Virus record (IMG/VR): IMGVR_UViG_3300039210_000128
Coordinates: 1 to 35,867 of that record
Source of the DNA: a virus
Reading direction: 5' to 3' (one strand)
DNA: 35,867 nt
The notes below the pieces were generated by a model. It was not told the origin of the DNA. It saw only the letters and a list, made by a program, of their open reading frames with translations, and searched no databases. The position numbers and the translations under genes were made by a program. The stretch's first letter is position 1; each line of letters starts with the position of its first letter. Positions 28,099 to 35,867 of the stretch are shown piece after piece.

Positions 28099-28472
28099 CG
28101 GGGCTTCTGCGGCTGATCCGTGATCACGCGGATGCCGTGGAGGCTGACCTACAGCGCTGGTATCAGGTGGACATCCGCGACCGCTGGCGGTTCGGCCCGG
28201 ATGGCGTCCGCCGGCTGACGTTGCGGCGCCTGGGCGTGCTCATACGGGCGTTGCCGCCGGACTCCGCTACAGCGGTAGCCGCGGGCGGCAGCGGCTGGCG
28301 GCTCGCGGACCATCTGCTCGCGGACCTGTTCCACGCGAGCACAGGGAAGCCGCACCCCGGTCTGCCGAAGGCCGTCACCGTCCCGGACCCGGAGCGGGAC
28401 ATGCGAGTCCGCAGGGCACGGGCACGGGCGCGGGAACGGCAGCGCGCGATCGACGCGGGCGAGATCACCTGA
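28095..28472 (+). CDS. Tail assembly chaperone T extension (-1 frameshift product)
   Basis: The frame is open from 28083 and joins the G frame by a -1 slip at 28089-28095, giving a GT fusion of about 229 residues (start 27784). The T part reads LTGLLRLIRDHADAVEADLQ, DRWRFGPDGVRRLTLRRLGVLIRALPPDS, and GWRLADHLLADLFHASTGKPHPG, the typical actinophage chaperone layout. No start codon with a ribosome site is needed; GTG 28137 is unlikely to be used. The fusion is minor relative to G and binds the tape measure protein. Confidence 0.85.
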   Translation: MTGLLRLIRDHADAVEADLQRWYQVDIRDRWRFGPDGVRRLTLRRLGVLIRALPPDSATAVAAGGSGWRLADHLLADLFHASTGKPHPGLPKAVTVPDPERDMRVRRARARARERQRAIDAGEIT

Positions 28473-28481
28473 GGAGTGCGC

Positions 28482-31400
28482 ATGGCCGACATCGGCTACA
28501 GCACGCTCTCGGTTATCCCGTCGATGAAAAATTTCGGATCGCTGCTCACGAAGGGCATCGAGCCGGAGATGGCCTTGGCCGGCGCGGCCGGAGGCAAGAG
28601 CCTGTCATCGGCACTGAAGAAGTTCGCGCCGATAGCCGCGACCGCCGCGATCGTCGGGACCCTCGCCGCCATCGGCAAGACGTTTCACGAGATGGAATCG
28701 ACGATCCGCGTCGGCACGGGCACGACCGGTAAGGCATTCGACGATCTGGTCACGAGTGCGAAGAACGTCGGCAAGACGGTGCCCTCATCGTTCTCCGACA
28801 TCGGGAAGACGGTCTCGGCGCTGCACGTCCGCCTCGGGCTGACCGGCCCGGTCCTGGAGACCATGTCCAAGCAGTTCCTGCTCGCCGGCCGGATCACTAA
28901 GCAGTCTCTCGATCTCGGCACGGTCACCGGGTCGTTCAATGCCTTCGGGCTGAAGTCCAAGGACATGTCGAAAGCGCTGGACGACCTGTTCCGGATCTCG
29001 CAGGCGACCGGTGTCGGCATCAACGAGCTGGCGGGCGCGGCGACGAAGGGCGCCCCGGCGTTCCGACAGTTCGGGATGTCGTTCAGCACCAGTGCGGCGC
29101 TGGTCGGCGTGCTGGACAAGGCGGGCATCAACAGCGGCAAGACGATCATGGCTCTGACGATCGGGCTGACGAAGTTCGCAAAGGCGGGCAAGGAGCCGGC
29201 GGCCGCGCTGCGCGCGACCATCGACCAAATCAAGGCGTTCACCACGAGCGGCAATGACGCGAAGGCGATCGCGCTCGCCGCGTCGATCTTCGGCACTCGT
29301 GGGGCGGCTCAGTTCGTGGCCGCGGTGAAGTCCGGCAAGGTCAACCTCGACGACATGATGAAGTCCGCTGGGGCGGGCAAGGACACCATCCTCGCGTCCG
29401 CCGCCGCGGTCAGCACCTTCAGCTCGAAGTGGGCGCTGTTCAAGAACAACGTGCTGCTCTTGGTCGAGCCGATCGCGGCCCGCGTGTTCAAGGCGTTCGG
29501 CGACGGCATGCAGTTCATGGTCGATGTCGGGCTGCCCGCGCTGACGAAGTTCGGCGCTGGCGTGTCCGCGCTGTTCGCGGTGTTCAAGACTGACGGGATC
29601 TCGGGGGTTTTCAGTTCCATCGGCGAGAAGATCAGCGCGGCGCTGCCCGGTATCGAAGCCGCTCTCGCGAAGTGGGGCGTCGCGTTCTGGGCGTGGATTC
29701 AGACTGCGGCCCTGCCGATGCTCGCGGAACTCGCCAAGCTCTACCTCGCCATCGAGCAGTGGATCTGGGGCACCGCGCTACCTGCCATCGTCACGGCCCT
29801 CGCCCGCTGGGGCGCCGCGTTCGTCGACTGGATCGGGCCGCAAATCCCGCCCCTCCTCGCCAAGCTCGCGGAACTCGCGAGCCAACTCGGCGCATGGCTG
29901 ACAGGAACGGCGCTCCCCGCGATCTCGGCGAAGCTCTCCGAGTGGGGCAACGCCTTCGTTACATGGATCGGCCCGAAGATACTGCCGATGCTCGCGGCGC
30001 TCGCTGGGCTGCTCGCCGGGCTTGGTGACTGGCTGATTGGCACCGCACTCCCGTGGATCGTGACAAAACTCGACCAGTGGGGCTCGGCGTTCCTCAATTG
30101 GATCAGGCCGAAGATTCCGGGAATGCTCCTGAAGCTCGTCGAGCTGATCGTCGCCTTCGACGTGTGGGCCGTCACCGTCGCTCTTCCGCGGATCATGGAG
30201 AAGCTGGGCGAGTGGGGGCAGGCCCTTATCGAGTGGATCGGGCCGAGAATCCCCGGGGTGCTCGAAGAGTTCGGCAAGCTCATGGCCAGGATCGTTACAT
30301 GGGTTGTCACCGAAGGCATTCCGAAACTTGAGACGAAACTCGGCGAGCTGGCCCAGAAGGGTATCGCCGCGCTCGTCAAGATGCTTGGCGAGAAGGTCGC
30401 CGACATAACCGACTGGTTTAGCAAACTCCCCGCCAAAATCGTATCCGCCATCGGTAATCTCGGGAGCACGCTCTTCCAGGCGGGCAAAGACGTCATAGCC
30501 GGTTTCGTCGGCGGCACCGCGTACATATTCAAAAAGGTCATTAGCTTCTGCGCGAGCGTCCCGGGCAAAATCGTGGACGCCATCGGTGATCTCCTGGGCA
30601 CGCTCTTCACCGCGGGCAAAAATGTAATGACCGGTCTCAAGAACGGCATCGTAGAGGGTGCCAAGTCCGTATACCAGGCGTTGACGGACATCACTAACAT
30701 GATCCCGCTGAAAAAGGGTCCGCCAGCCAAAGACCTGTTGCTGTTGCACGAGTCGGGGCAGCTCGTCATCCGTGGATTCGTCAACGGATTGCAGTCGAAA
30801 TTCGCCGAAGTCGAGAGCGTTCTCGGCGATTTCACCGCACGGCTGGAAATCGCGTTCAAGGCGAAGGATCTGAGCGCGGGCCTGGTCGCGATGATCAAAC
30901 AGGGCGACGCCGCGCTTGAGGCTGCCGCCGCGACTCGCGACGCGCTGGCCGACCGGTTCAAGGCCGCGACAGACCGGCTCACAACGCTGATCGACGCGCG
31001 GGCCTCCTTCATCGCGAGCGCGACGCAGGCGACGACCAGCGGTGGGAATCTGACCGGGCTTGGTGCGACCGGCGTTGACGCGACAGTCGACGCAGCAACG
31101 ATCCTCGACATGCTCAAGGCGAAGGTCGACCAGGCAACCACGTTCGCGTCCAACTTGATCGGGCTCGGCAAGGCGGGGCTGTCCAAGCAGATGCTGGAGC
31201 AGCTCGCTGCGGCCGGCGCCGAGCAGGCTTCCGCGTCCGCCGCGGCGCTGAATGCGGCCGGCGCCGACGCGATCAAGCAGGCGAACGCGCTGCAACTGCA
31301 ACTGCAAGATGCTGCCCGCATCGCGGCGAAGTTCGTCGGCAACGACCTGTATAACGCGGGCATCGCCGCCGCGCAGGGACTGCTCAAGGGGCTGAAGTCG

Positions 31401-31787
31401 CAGCAGGCCGCTATCGAGGCTCAGATGCTCGAAATCGCGAAGTCGATGGCCGCGTCCATCCGCAAGGCCCTCGGGATCAAGAGCCCGTCGACACTGTTCG
31501 CACAGGTCGGGCGTTATGTCGGCGAGGGTCTCATCGCGGGCATGGATGCGATGCAGGGCAAGGCCACGGCCAGCGCGGGCGCCCTGATCGGGTCCGTGTC
31601 CGCACCGCGCATCGCTGACCCCGCGACGGCCATCGCCCAGGGCGTCGGCGGCCCGACTGGCAACGTCATCCGCATCGGGCAGGTCACCTTGCCGAACGTG
31701 CGCAACGGCGCGGACTTCATCCGCGAAATCCAGGACTACTCGCGTGCCAACGGGTGGAGCTGGGCTACGGGCCTAGCCTCGGCATGA
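28482..31787 (+). CDS. Tape measure protein
   Basis: This 1101-residue protein sets tail length; at about 0.15 nm per residue the tail would be near 165 nm, if helical throughout. The N-terminal part (to about 380) has the phage TMP core (VKSGKVNLDDMMKSAGAG, STFSSKWALFKNNVLL). From about residue 385 to 609 a 45-residue unit is repeated (see repeat entry). The C-terminal part has long helices and ends in a region with IKSPSTLFAQVGRYVGEGLI. ATG 28482 is favoured over GTG 28476 because GAGGAG lies five bases upstream. Confidence 0.93.
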   Translation: MADIGYSTLSVIPSMKNFGSLLTKGIEPEMALAGAAGGKSLSSALKKFAPIAATAAIVGTLAAIGKTFHEMESTIRVGTGTTGKAFDDLVTSAKNVGKTVPSSFSDIGKTVSALHVRLGLTGPVLETMSKQFLLAGRITKQSLDLGTVTGSFNAFGLKSKDMSKALDDLFRISQATGVGINELAGAATKGAPAFRQFGMSFSTSAALVGVLDKAGINSGKTIMALTIGLTKFAKAGKEPAAALRATIDQIKAFTTSGNDAKAIALAASIFGTRGAAQFVAAVKSGKVNLDDMMKSAGAGKDTILASAAAVSTFSSKWALFKNNVLLLVEPIAARVFKAFGDGMQFMVDVGLPALTKFGAGVSALFAVFKTDGISGVFSSIGEKISAALPGIEAALAKWGVAFWAWIQTAALPMLAELAKLYLAIEQWIWGTALPAIVTALARWGAAFVDWIGPQIPPLLAKLAELASQLGAWLTGTALPAISAKLSEWGNAFVTWIGPKILPMLAALAGLLAGLGDWLIGTALPWIVTKLDQWGSAFLNWIRPKIPGMLLKLVELIVAFDVWAVTVALPRIMEKLGEWGQALIEWIGPRIPGVLEEFGKLMARIVTWVVTEGIPKLETKLGELAQKGIAALVKMLGEKVADITDWFSKLPAKIVSAIGNLGSTLFQAGKDVIAGFVGGTAYIFKKVISFCASVPGKIVDAIGDLLGTLFTAGKNVMTGLKNGIVEGAKSVYQALTDITNMIPLKKGPPAKDLLLLHESGQLVIRGFVNGLQSKFAEVESVLGDFTARLEIAFKAKDLSAGLVAMIKQGDAALEAAAATRDALADRFKAATDRLTTLIDARASFIASATQATTSGGNLTGLGATGVDATVDAATILDMLKAKVDQATTFASNLIGLGKAGLSKQMLEQLAAAGAEQASASAAALNAAGADAIKQANALQLQLQDAARIAAKFVGNDLYNAGIAAAQGLLKGLKSQQAAIEAQMLEIAKSMAASIRKALGIKSPSTLFAQVGRYVGEGLIAGMDAMQGKATASAGALIGSVSAPRIADPATAIAQGVGGPTGNVIRIGQVTLPNVRNGADFIREIQDYSRANGWSWATGLASA
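29634..30308 (+). repeat. About five tandem 135-bp repeats in the tape measure gene
   Basis: Four clean units of 45 residues start at 29769, 29904, 30039 and 30174 with GTALPAI, GTALPAI, GTALPWI and TVALPRI. Each then has a Trp-Gly position (RWG, EWG, QWG, EWG) and a WIGP/WIRP motif about 18 residues in. A less regular copy precedes them (29634). Regular Trp and Pro spacing suggests stacked helical bundles lining the tube. Confidence 0.8.
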
Positions 31788-33046
31788 CGTTCCCTGTCCT
31801 GATCTTCGGCGTAGCGTTCAGCGCCGCCGCCTCGACCGGCACCTACGGTGTCTACGACGATCCCGCTCGCGGCAGGTACGACACGGCGACGTACGCGCCT
31901 GCTGATCTGTTCTCCGACATCACCGCAGACCTCGTGGCGGGAGTGTCGATCAGCCGCGGTTCCAGGCGGGTGGACGGGCCGATCGTCCGCTACGAGGCCG
32001 GGACGCTGGCCGCTCGGCTGAACAACTCGACGCGCGTCTACGACCCGACGAACCTGGCCGGCCCGTACGTGGTCGGCGGCGAGACCAGGGTCACACCGAT
32101 GCGCCCGGTCTACGTCCGCGCGACGCACGACGGCATCACCTACGACCTGTTCCGCGGGAACGCCGACTCGTGGCAGGCCGACTACGACGAGCCTGACTGG
32201 TCCGAGGTGGCGCTTCGCGCAACTGACGCGGTGAAGATACTCGCCAACCTCGACCGCATCGCCGTGGGTGCCGTGGGTGCGGGTGAGCTAACAGGCACAC
32301 GCGTCGGGCGAATCCTTGACTCGGCGGGCTGGGGTGTGACTGACCGGATCATCGCTGCCGGTGATTCGACGGTGCAGGCGACGACACTCGACGGTGCGGC
32401 CTGGACCGAGCTGATGCTGGCAGCCGACAGTGAGATCGGCGAGGTCTACATCGACGCCGCGGGGCGGGTGGTATTCCGCAACCGCAACGCGATGTCGCTC
32501 GAGGCCCGCTCAGCCACGTCGCAGGCCACCTTTGGTGACGACGGGCTGCGGTATGAGAGCGTCGGCGTCGAGTACGACGACACGACGATCCGCAATCTGG
32601 TCCGGGTGTCGAACGTCGGCGGGTCGATGCAGACCGCGCAGGACACGGTGAGCCAGACCAAAAACCTGGTCCACACCTTCGACCGCACCGACCTGATCCT
32701 GGAGTCGGACGGGGAGGCTGCGGCCTACGCCGGGTTTGTGTTGTACATAGCCAAGGACGCGGAGCTCCGCTTCACCGAACTTGTCATCAACCCGCGCCTG
32801 GACGAGGCGAACCTTTTCCCGCAGGTGCTGGGCAGGCAGATGGGCGACCGGATCACGGTGAAGCTCCGACCGCCGGGCGGCGGCGATGTCATCAGCCGCG
32901 ACGTGTTCATCCGCGGCATCACGCACGACATCACGGATGACTCCTGGCAGACCACGTTCACGCTGCAGTCCGCGACAAAGTTCGCGTTCGGCGTTTACGA
33001 CAGCGCGACGCTCGGCTTGTACGACTCTGCTCAGTACGCCTTCTAA
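31784..33046 (+). CDS. Distal tail / tail tip protein
   Basis: This 420-residue protein starts at ATGA overlap with the tape measure gene. It has strand-rich domains (VAGVSISRGSRRVDGPIVRYEAGTLAARLNN, YDPTNLAGPYVVGGETRVTPMRPVYVRATHDGITYDLFRGNADSW), as in Dit/Tal-type tail tip proteins of actinophages. The same motif GVYDxxxxGxYDxAxYA occurs at residues 22-38 and 403-419. It is placed where Dit/Tal proteins usually lie and probably makes the hub beneath the tail tip. GTG 31754 would extend it into the tape measure gene and is less likely. Confidence 0.85.
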   Translation: MTFPVLIFGVAFSAAASTGTYGVYDDPARGRYDTATYAPADLFSDITADLVAGVSISRGSRRVDGPIVRYEAGTLAARLNNSTRVYDPTNLAGPYVVGGETRVTPMRPVYVRATHDGITYDLFRGNADSWQADYDEPDWSEVALRATDAVKILANLDRIAVGAVGAGELTGTRVGRILDSAGWGVTDRIIAAGDSTVQATTLDGAAWTELMLAADSEIGEVYIDAAGRVVFRNRNAMSLEARSATSQATFGDDGLRYESVGVEYDDTTIRNLVRVSNVGGSMQTAQDTVSQTKNLVHTFDRTDLILESDGEAAAYAGFVLYIAKDAELRFTELVINPRLDEANLFPQVLGRQMGDRITVKLRPPGGGDVISRDVFIRGITHDITDDSWQTTFTLQSATKFAFGVYDSATLGLYDSAQYAF

Positions 33047-33055
33047 GGGGCTCAC

Positions 33056-33526
33056 ATGGCTGTCCGCACCGCGTTCGCCGGCACGATCATCGCGGGCGAC
33101 TCGATCTCGGCCGTGAACAACAACAAGCTGCCCGGCGGCTGGCTCGGCTACGCGGAAGTGACAGCGAACCAGACCGGCATCACCACCGAAGTTGACCTGA
33201 CCAGCCTGACGGTGACAGTGACGGTCGGGCCGGCCCGCCGCATCATGGTCACCGGCTCGACGTACCTGCTGTCAACGGTGCTGAGCGACCGGATGGCGAT
33301 GGCGATCTACGAGGGCGCGGGGCAGCTGCAGATCGCGAACGTGTACGCGTCCACCTCAACGGACGGGTACATCGCGGAGCGGTCGGTGATCCTCACCCCG
33401 AGTTCCGGCGCGCACACGTACAAGCTGACCGCGAGGCGGGTGACCGGGACGGGGTCGGTCACCTCGCAGGCCGCCGCGACGTTCCCGGCCTGGATTCTGG
33501 TCCAAGACATCGGGCCTGCCGCGTGA
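33056..33526 (+). CDS. Minor tail protein, beta-rich
   Basis: This 156-residue protein is nearly all beta-strand (LPGGWLGYAEVTANQTGITTEVDLTSLTVTVTVGPARRIMVTGSTYL, VYASTSTDGYIAERSVILTPSSGAHTYKLTARRVTGTGS), typical of small actinophage tail-tip or receptor-binding jelly-roll proteins. It starts at ATG 33056, with AAGGGG upstream, and overlaps the next gene by GTGA. Confidence 0.75.
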   Translation: MAVRTAFAGTIIAGDSISAVNNNKLPGGWLGYAEVTANQTGITTEVDLTSLTVTVTVGPARRIMVTGSTYLLSTVLSDRMAMAIYEGAGQLQIANVYASTSTDGYIAERSVILTPSSGAHTYKLTARRVTGTGSVTSQAAATFPAWILVQDIGPAA

Positions 33527-33930
33527 GGCAGACGGTCATCGACGGGCGCCTGTGCGAGCAGTGGGATGACGCCGCGCTCATCTACCGCTCGTGGGACGCG
33601 CAGGGAGTAATGACCGCCCGGCCGTACACGACGGCTGAAGCGGCGCCGTTCATCACCGAGGCGGCCCGCCGGACGATCACGGCAACGATCAACCTCGCGC
33701 TGGCCACCAACCAAGACGACGTGGCGCAGGACGCGAACGTCATCGCGCAGGCGAACGCCATCGCCAACAACCCGCTGACAACGCTCACCGCCGTGCAGAT
33801 CGTCACCGTCCTCAAGCAGCTCGCGCAGGGCATCGCAGTTCTCGCCCAAGAAGACATCGACACGAAGAAGGAGCTGACCGCGTTGATCCGACTCGCCGCC
33901 GGTCTCCTCGACACGACAGACGGCACATGA
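33523..33930 (+). CDS. Late hypothetical protein, helical
   Basis: This 135-residue protein starts at GTGA overlap. It opens with a small beta hairpin (QTVIDGRLCEQWDDAALIYRSW) and then is helical with regular Ala/Ile/Leu (DVAQDANVIAQANAIANNP, IVTVLKQLAQGIAVLAQEDIDTKKELTALIRLAAGLL), suggesting a coiled coil, perhaps a tail-tip trimer. Function is unknown. Confidence 0.7.
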   Translation: MRQTVIDGRLCEQWDDAALIYRSWDAQGVMTARPYTTAEAAPFITEAARRTITATINLALATNQDDVAQDANVIAQANAIANNPLTTLTAVQIVTVLKQLAQGIAVLAQEDIDTKKELTALIRLAAGLLDTTDGT

Positions 33931-33931
33931 C

Positions 33932-34468
33932 ATGACCGCCTCCAAGCAGCCACCCGGCCCGACTGTGGACCTGCCGGCTGGCCGCTTCAATGATCCGTCC
34001 TTTAACGTACGGCTTCTCCTGGAGGCGGCGGTCCGCCGCATCGACGACCTGGCCGCCGCATCGACGAAGCTCGCGGAACTGCGCGCCGAGTACTCCGAGG
34101 CGATGCGCGGCATGGAGTCGGCCCGCATCGACGCCATCCGAGCGGTTGATGTCGGTGCAGTGAACCGCGCGGCTGAGGTCAGCGCCACGCAGGCGACGAC
34201 ACTGGCAGCGCAGGTGGCTGTGAGCGCGGAGACACTTCGGACGCAGGTCGCCGCGACAGCAACCGCGCAAACCGTCGCTCTGGCGGCAGCCCTCGTGCCG
34301 CTGCAAGAGGCGATCGCGGATCTGCGCAAGACGCAGTACGAGCAGGCTGGCCAGAAAGCGCAAGTCGTCGAGACGCGATCCAGCACGACTGGTCTGTGGC
34401 AGGTAGTGGGGGTCATGGCGGCGATCATGCTCGGGCTCGCTGGGCTCTTGGTGGGGGTGATGAAGTGA
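33932..34468 (+). CDS. Putative holin or lysis-associated protein with C-terminal TM
   Basis: This 178-residue protein has an N-terminal polar part, a long Ala/Thr/Gln-rich coiled coil (about 28-148) and one membrane helix at 156-176 (LWQVVGVMAAIMLGLAGLLVG). It directly precedes the endolysin with a GTGA overlap, which supports a lysis role, such as a holin with a large cytoplasmic domain or a membrane-anchored tail factor. Confidence 0.65.
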   Translation: MTASKQPPGPTVDLPAGRFNDPSFNVRLLLEAAVRRIDDLAAASTKLAELRAEYSEAMRGMESARIDAIRAVDVGAVNRAAEVSATQATTLAAQVAVSAETLRTQVAATATAQTVALAAALVPLQEAIADLRKTQYEQAGQKAQVVETRSSTTGLWQVVGVMAAIMLGLAGLLVGVMK

Positions 34469-35277
34469 TCGGCGCCGACATCAGTCACTACCAGTCCTCC
34501 GTCGACTGGCCGCGCGTGACACTCGATTTCGTCGTGGTGAAGGCCACCGAGGGCAAGACGTACACCGACGCGGCGATGATCCGTCACATCGCGGGCGCGA
34601 AGAGCCGGGGCATTCCCGTCGGCGCGTACCACTTCGGACGCCCACAATCCGACCCCGGCGACCAGGCGCGGTTCTACCACGCGGCCTGCGCCCCGCTGGG
34701 CTTGGACCTGCCGCCGGTCCTCGACCTCGAGACCACCGATGCCCGCACCCCGGCTGAGGTCAACGCGTGGGCGCGGGCGTTCCTCGCCGTCGCCGGCACA
34801 CTGTTCGGCCGCCCGTGCTGGCTCTACAGCTACGGCCCGTTCGTCCGCACCAACCTCGGCACCGCGCAGTTCGCCCCGTACTGGCATGCGCAGTACGGCC
34901 CCACCATGACGCTGCCGCCCGGCTGGCGGCCGAAGATCTGGCAGTACACCTCGAGCGGGCAGGTCCCCGGCATTCTCGGCGCCGTCGACATGGACCGCTG
35001 GCTCGGCACGGCCGCCGAGTTCGCTGCATTCTGCGGCCGCGTCCCAGCACCCACACCCGTACCGATCCCACCGCACCTGGAGGCCGACGTGCTCAACTTG
35101 ACGATCTACCGCAACCTCGCGCACCGCGCGTGCATCACTGTCGACGGCCGTCATTCGCACGGCGTCAGCGAGCCTTTGCGGATCGCCCTTGTCCATGGCG
35201 GCGCGACATCAGCACCGGACAGCGACGCGGACTTCGCCGCGATCGACGCGCTCCCCGAGTGGCCGGCCGGATCGTGA
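34465..35277 (+). CDS. lysA: Endolysin, GH25 muramidase
   Basis: This 270-residue protein cleaves the peptidoglycan glycan strands. The GH25 features are GADISHYQSSVDW (Asp5), FVVVKATEG, VGAYHFGRP, the catalytic pair VLDLET (Asp87 and Glu89) and KIWQYTSSG with GAVDMDRW. A Pro-rich linker (PAPTPVPIPP) leads to a C-terminal segment with DGRHSHGVSEPLRI, perhaps a cell-wall binding part, though shorter than usual. There is no signal peptide, so it needs a holin. GTG 34465 overlaps the previous stop. Confidence 0.94.
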   Translation: MIGADISHYQSSVDWPRVTLDFVVVKATEGKTYTDAAMIRHIAGAKSRGIPVGAYHFGRPQSDPGDQARFYHAACAPLGLDLPPVLDLETTDARTPAEVNAWARAFLAVAGTLFGRPCWLYSYGPFVRTNLGTAQFAPYWHAQYGPTMTLPPGWRPKIWQYTSSGQVPGILGAVDMDRWLGTAAEFAAFCGRVPAPTPVPIPPHLEADVLNLTIYRNLAHRACITVDGRHSHGVSEPLRIALVHGGATSAPDSDADFAAIDALPEWPAGS

Positions 35278-35507
35278 GCGACCGTTTCCAGAACCAGCTC
35301 GGAGCGATCGTGCTCGCGCTCCTCGCGCTCGGCGGGTTCGCGCTCATCGGCTGGCAAGTCGTTCACGGGCACGAGCCGGCCGCCATCCTCGTCGGCATTA
35401 CGACGACCGCGATCGGCGTGCTGTCACCGAGCCCGCTGAAAGGGACGCAGACCGTCACCGTCGACCAGCCGGCGAACAACCCGATCCCTGTCAACGACGC
35501 CGCATAA
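35274..35507 (+). CDS. Small holin-like membrane protein
   Basis: GTG 35274 overlaps the endolysin stop. The 77-residue product has membrane helices at about 10-30 (AIVLALLALGGFALIGW) and 36-52 (AAILVGITTTAIGVLSP), followed by a polar tail ending in NDAA. Two-TM proteins of this size beside an endolysin are usually holins, so this and the upstream TM protein may act together. Confidence 0.82.
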   Translation: MSDRFQNQLGAIVLALLALGGFALIGWQVVHGHEPAAILVGITTTAIGVLSPSPLKGTQTVTVDQPANNPIPVNDAA

Positions 35508-35552
35508 CCCGAGCGCCGCCCGTATAACCCCCACCAAGAAAGAGGCCAAGTC

Positions 35553-35867
35553 ATGGCTGTAGGAATGGTCGTCGCCCTGCGCAATGCGCGGCTCGACGCG
35601 ATCACCACGTTCGCGGGTGCGTCCGGCAAGCTCCGCATCTACTCAGGCGCCCGGCCTGCCACCGGTGGTGCGATCACCACGCTGCTCGCGGAGCTCACGC
35701 TGAACGCGACGTTCGCTCCTGCCGCTTCTGCCGGCGTACTGACGCTGAACGCGATCACCCAGGACTCGTCCGCTGACGCGACGGGCACAGCGACGTGGGC
35801 GCGCATCTTCAAGTCTGACGGGACCACCATCGTGCTCGACTGCTCGGTGGGCACGTCGGCGGCTGAC
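35553..35867 (+). CDS. Minor tail-associated protein, partial at the window end
   Basis: ATG 35553 follows AAGAAAGAGG and the frame is open to the last base (105 codons). It begins with MAVGMVVALRNARLDAITT and continues with LRIYSGARPATGG, LLAELTL, GVLTLNAITQDSSADATGTATWARIFKSDG, matching a small beta-rich protein family common near lysis and tail genes of actinophages. Members usually end about 20-30 residues later, so little is missing. Confidence 0.82.
   Translation, partial: MAVGMVVALRNARLDAITTFAGASGKLRIYSGARPATGGAITTLLAELTLNATFAPAASAGVLTLNAITQDSSADATGTATWARIFKSDGTTIVLDCSVGTSAAD

Noticed and set aside
28137-28472. Independent gene starting at GTG 28137
   Set aside because: There is no ribosome site. 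The frame is open further upstream and joins the previous gene at a perfect -1 slippery site, so it is the T part of a frameshift fusion.
29741-31387. Minus-strand open frame of 548 codons opposite the tape measure gene
   Set aside because: The product is a Ser/Ala/Pro low-complexity translation mirroring the repeated sense gene. No ribosome site or domain is visible.
33307-35196. Long minus-strand open frame (629 codons) opposite the late lysis genes
   Set aside because: It lies fully antisense to well-supported genes with clear motifs (GH25 endolysin, TM protein). Its composition is Arg/Ala/Val-rich without any recognisable domain, as expected of an antisense frame in GC-rich DNA.

Overview
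The window is about 36 kb of a temperate, long-tailed (siphovirus-type) phage of a GC-rich actinobacterium. The host assignment rests on the strongly GC-rich coding sequence, the many GTG starts, a WhiB-like iron-sulfur regulator, an Rpf-type (resuscitation-promoting-factor) peptidoglycan hydrolase, and actinophage-type tail chaperone, ERF and RusA-like genes. Species cannot be told from the sequence.

Layout. Positions 1-1781 are the end of the late operon: a repeat-built tail fibre and a BppU-like protein, closed by a strong hairpin terminator. Positions 1855-3470 are a leftward lysogeny operon: XRE repressor, tyrosine integrase and a small membrane protein. An attP site that looks like the 3' half of a tRNA gene lies inside the 3' end of the repressor gene. 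A divergent control region (3471-3577) separates it from a rightward early operon that begins with an excisionase/Cro-like gene. Positions 3846-10518 hold a ParB-fold protein, ERF annealing protein, an HNH nuclease, RusA-like resolvase, WhiB and many small genes joined by 4-base ATGA/GTGA overlaps. Positions 10515-13772 carry an Rpf-like enzyme, small cysteine-rich proteins and a PD-(D/E)XK-like nuclease. Positions 13773-15062 are a replication-initiator/helicase-loader pair, with a DnaA box, 12-bp iterons and an AT-richer tract inside the initiator gene. Positions 15059-18743 are an HNH gene and a string of very small zinc-finger-like genes with duplicated ends.

After a short structured intergenic region (18744-18880) come an HNH gene, terminase subunits, portal, MuF-like protein, scaffold, capsid, head-tail connectors, tail terminator, tail tube, tail chaperones with a -1 frameshift, tape measure, tail tip proteins, a probable holin, a GH25 endolysin and a second holin-like protein. 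The window ends inside a tail-associated gene.

Because attP is intact, with int on one side and the repressor on the other, and because the terminase/cos-type region is internal, the sequence represents the excised, circular or permuted form of the phage rather than an integrated prophage or cos-ended virion DNA. The two window ends do not join in one reading frame, so a segment of unknown size is probably missing between position 35867 and position 1.

The most notable system is the compact switch at 2299-3577. It has the hallmarks of integration-dependent immunity known from mycobacteriophages such as BPs: attP within the repressor gene, and free-phage forms of repressor and integrase ending in ssrA-like -AA tails. 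Other points of interest are the origin within the initiator gene, the secreted Rpf-like enzyme in the early operon, the tail fibre of 18 repeats, the small-gene array with a reused gene-junction cassette, and a HExxH protein in the head-tail operon.
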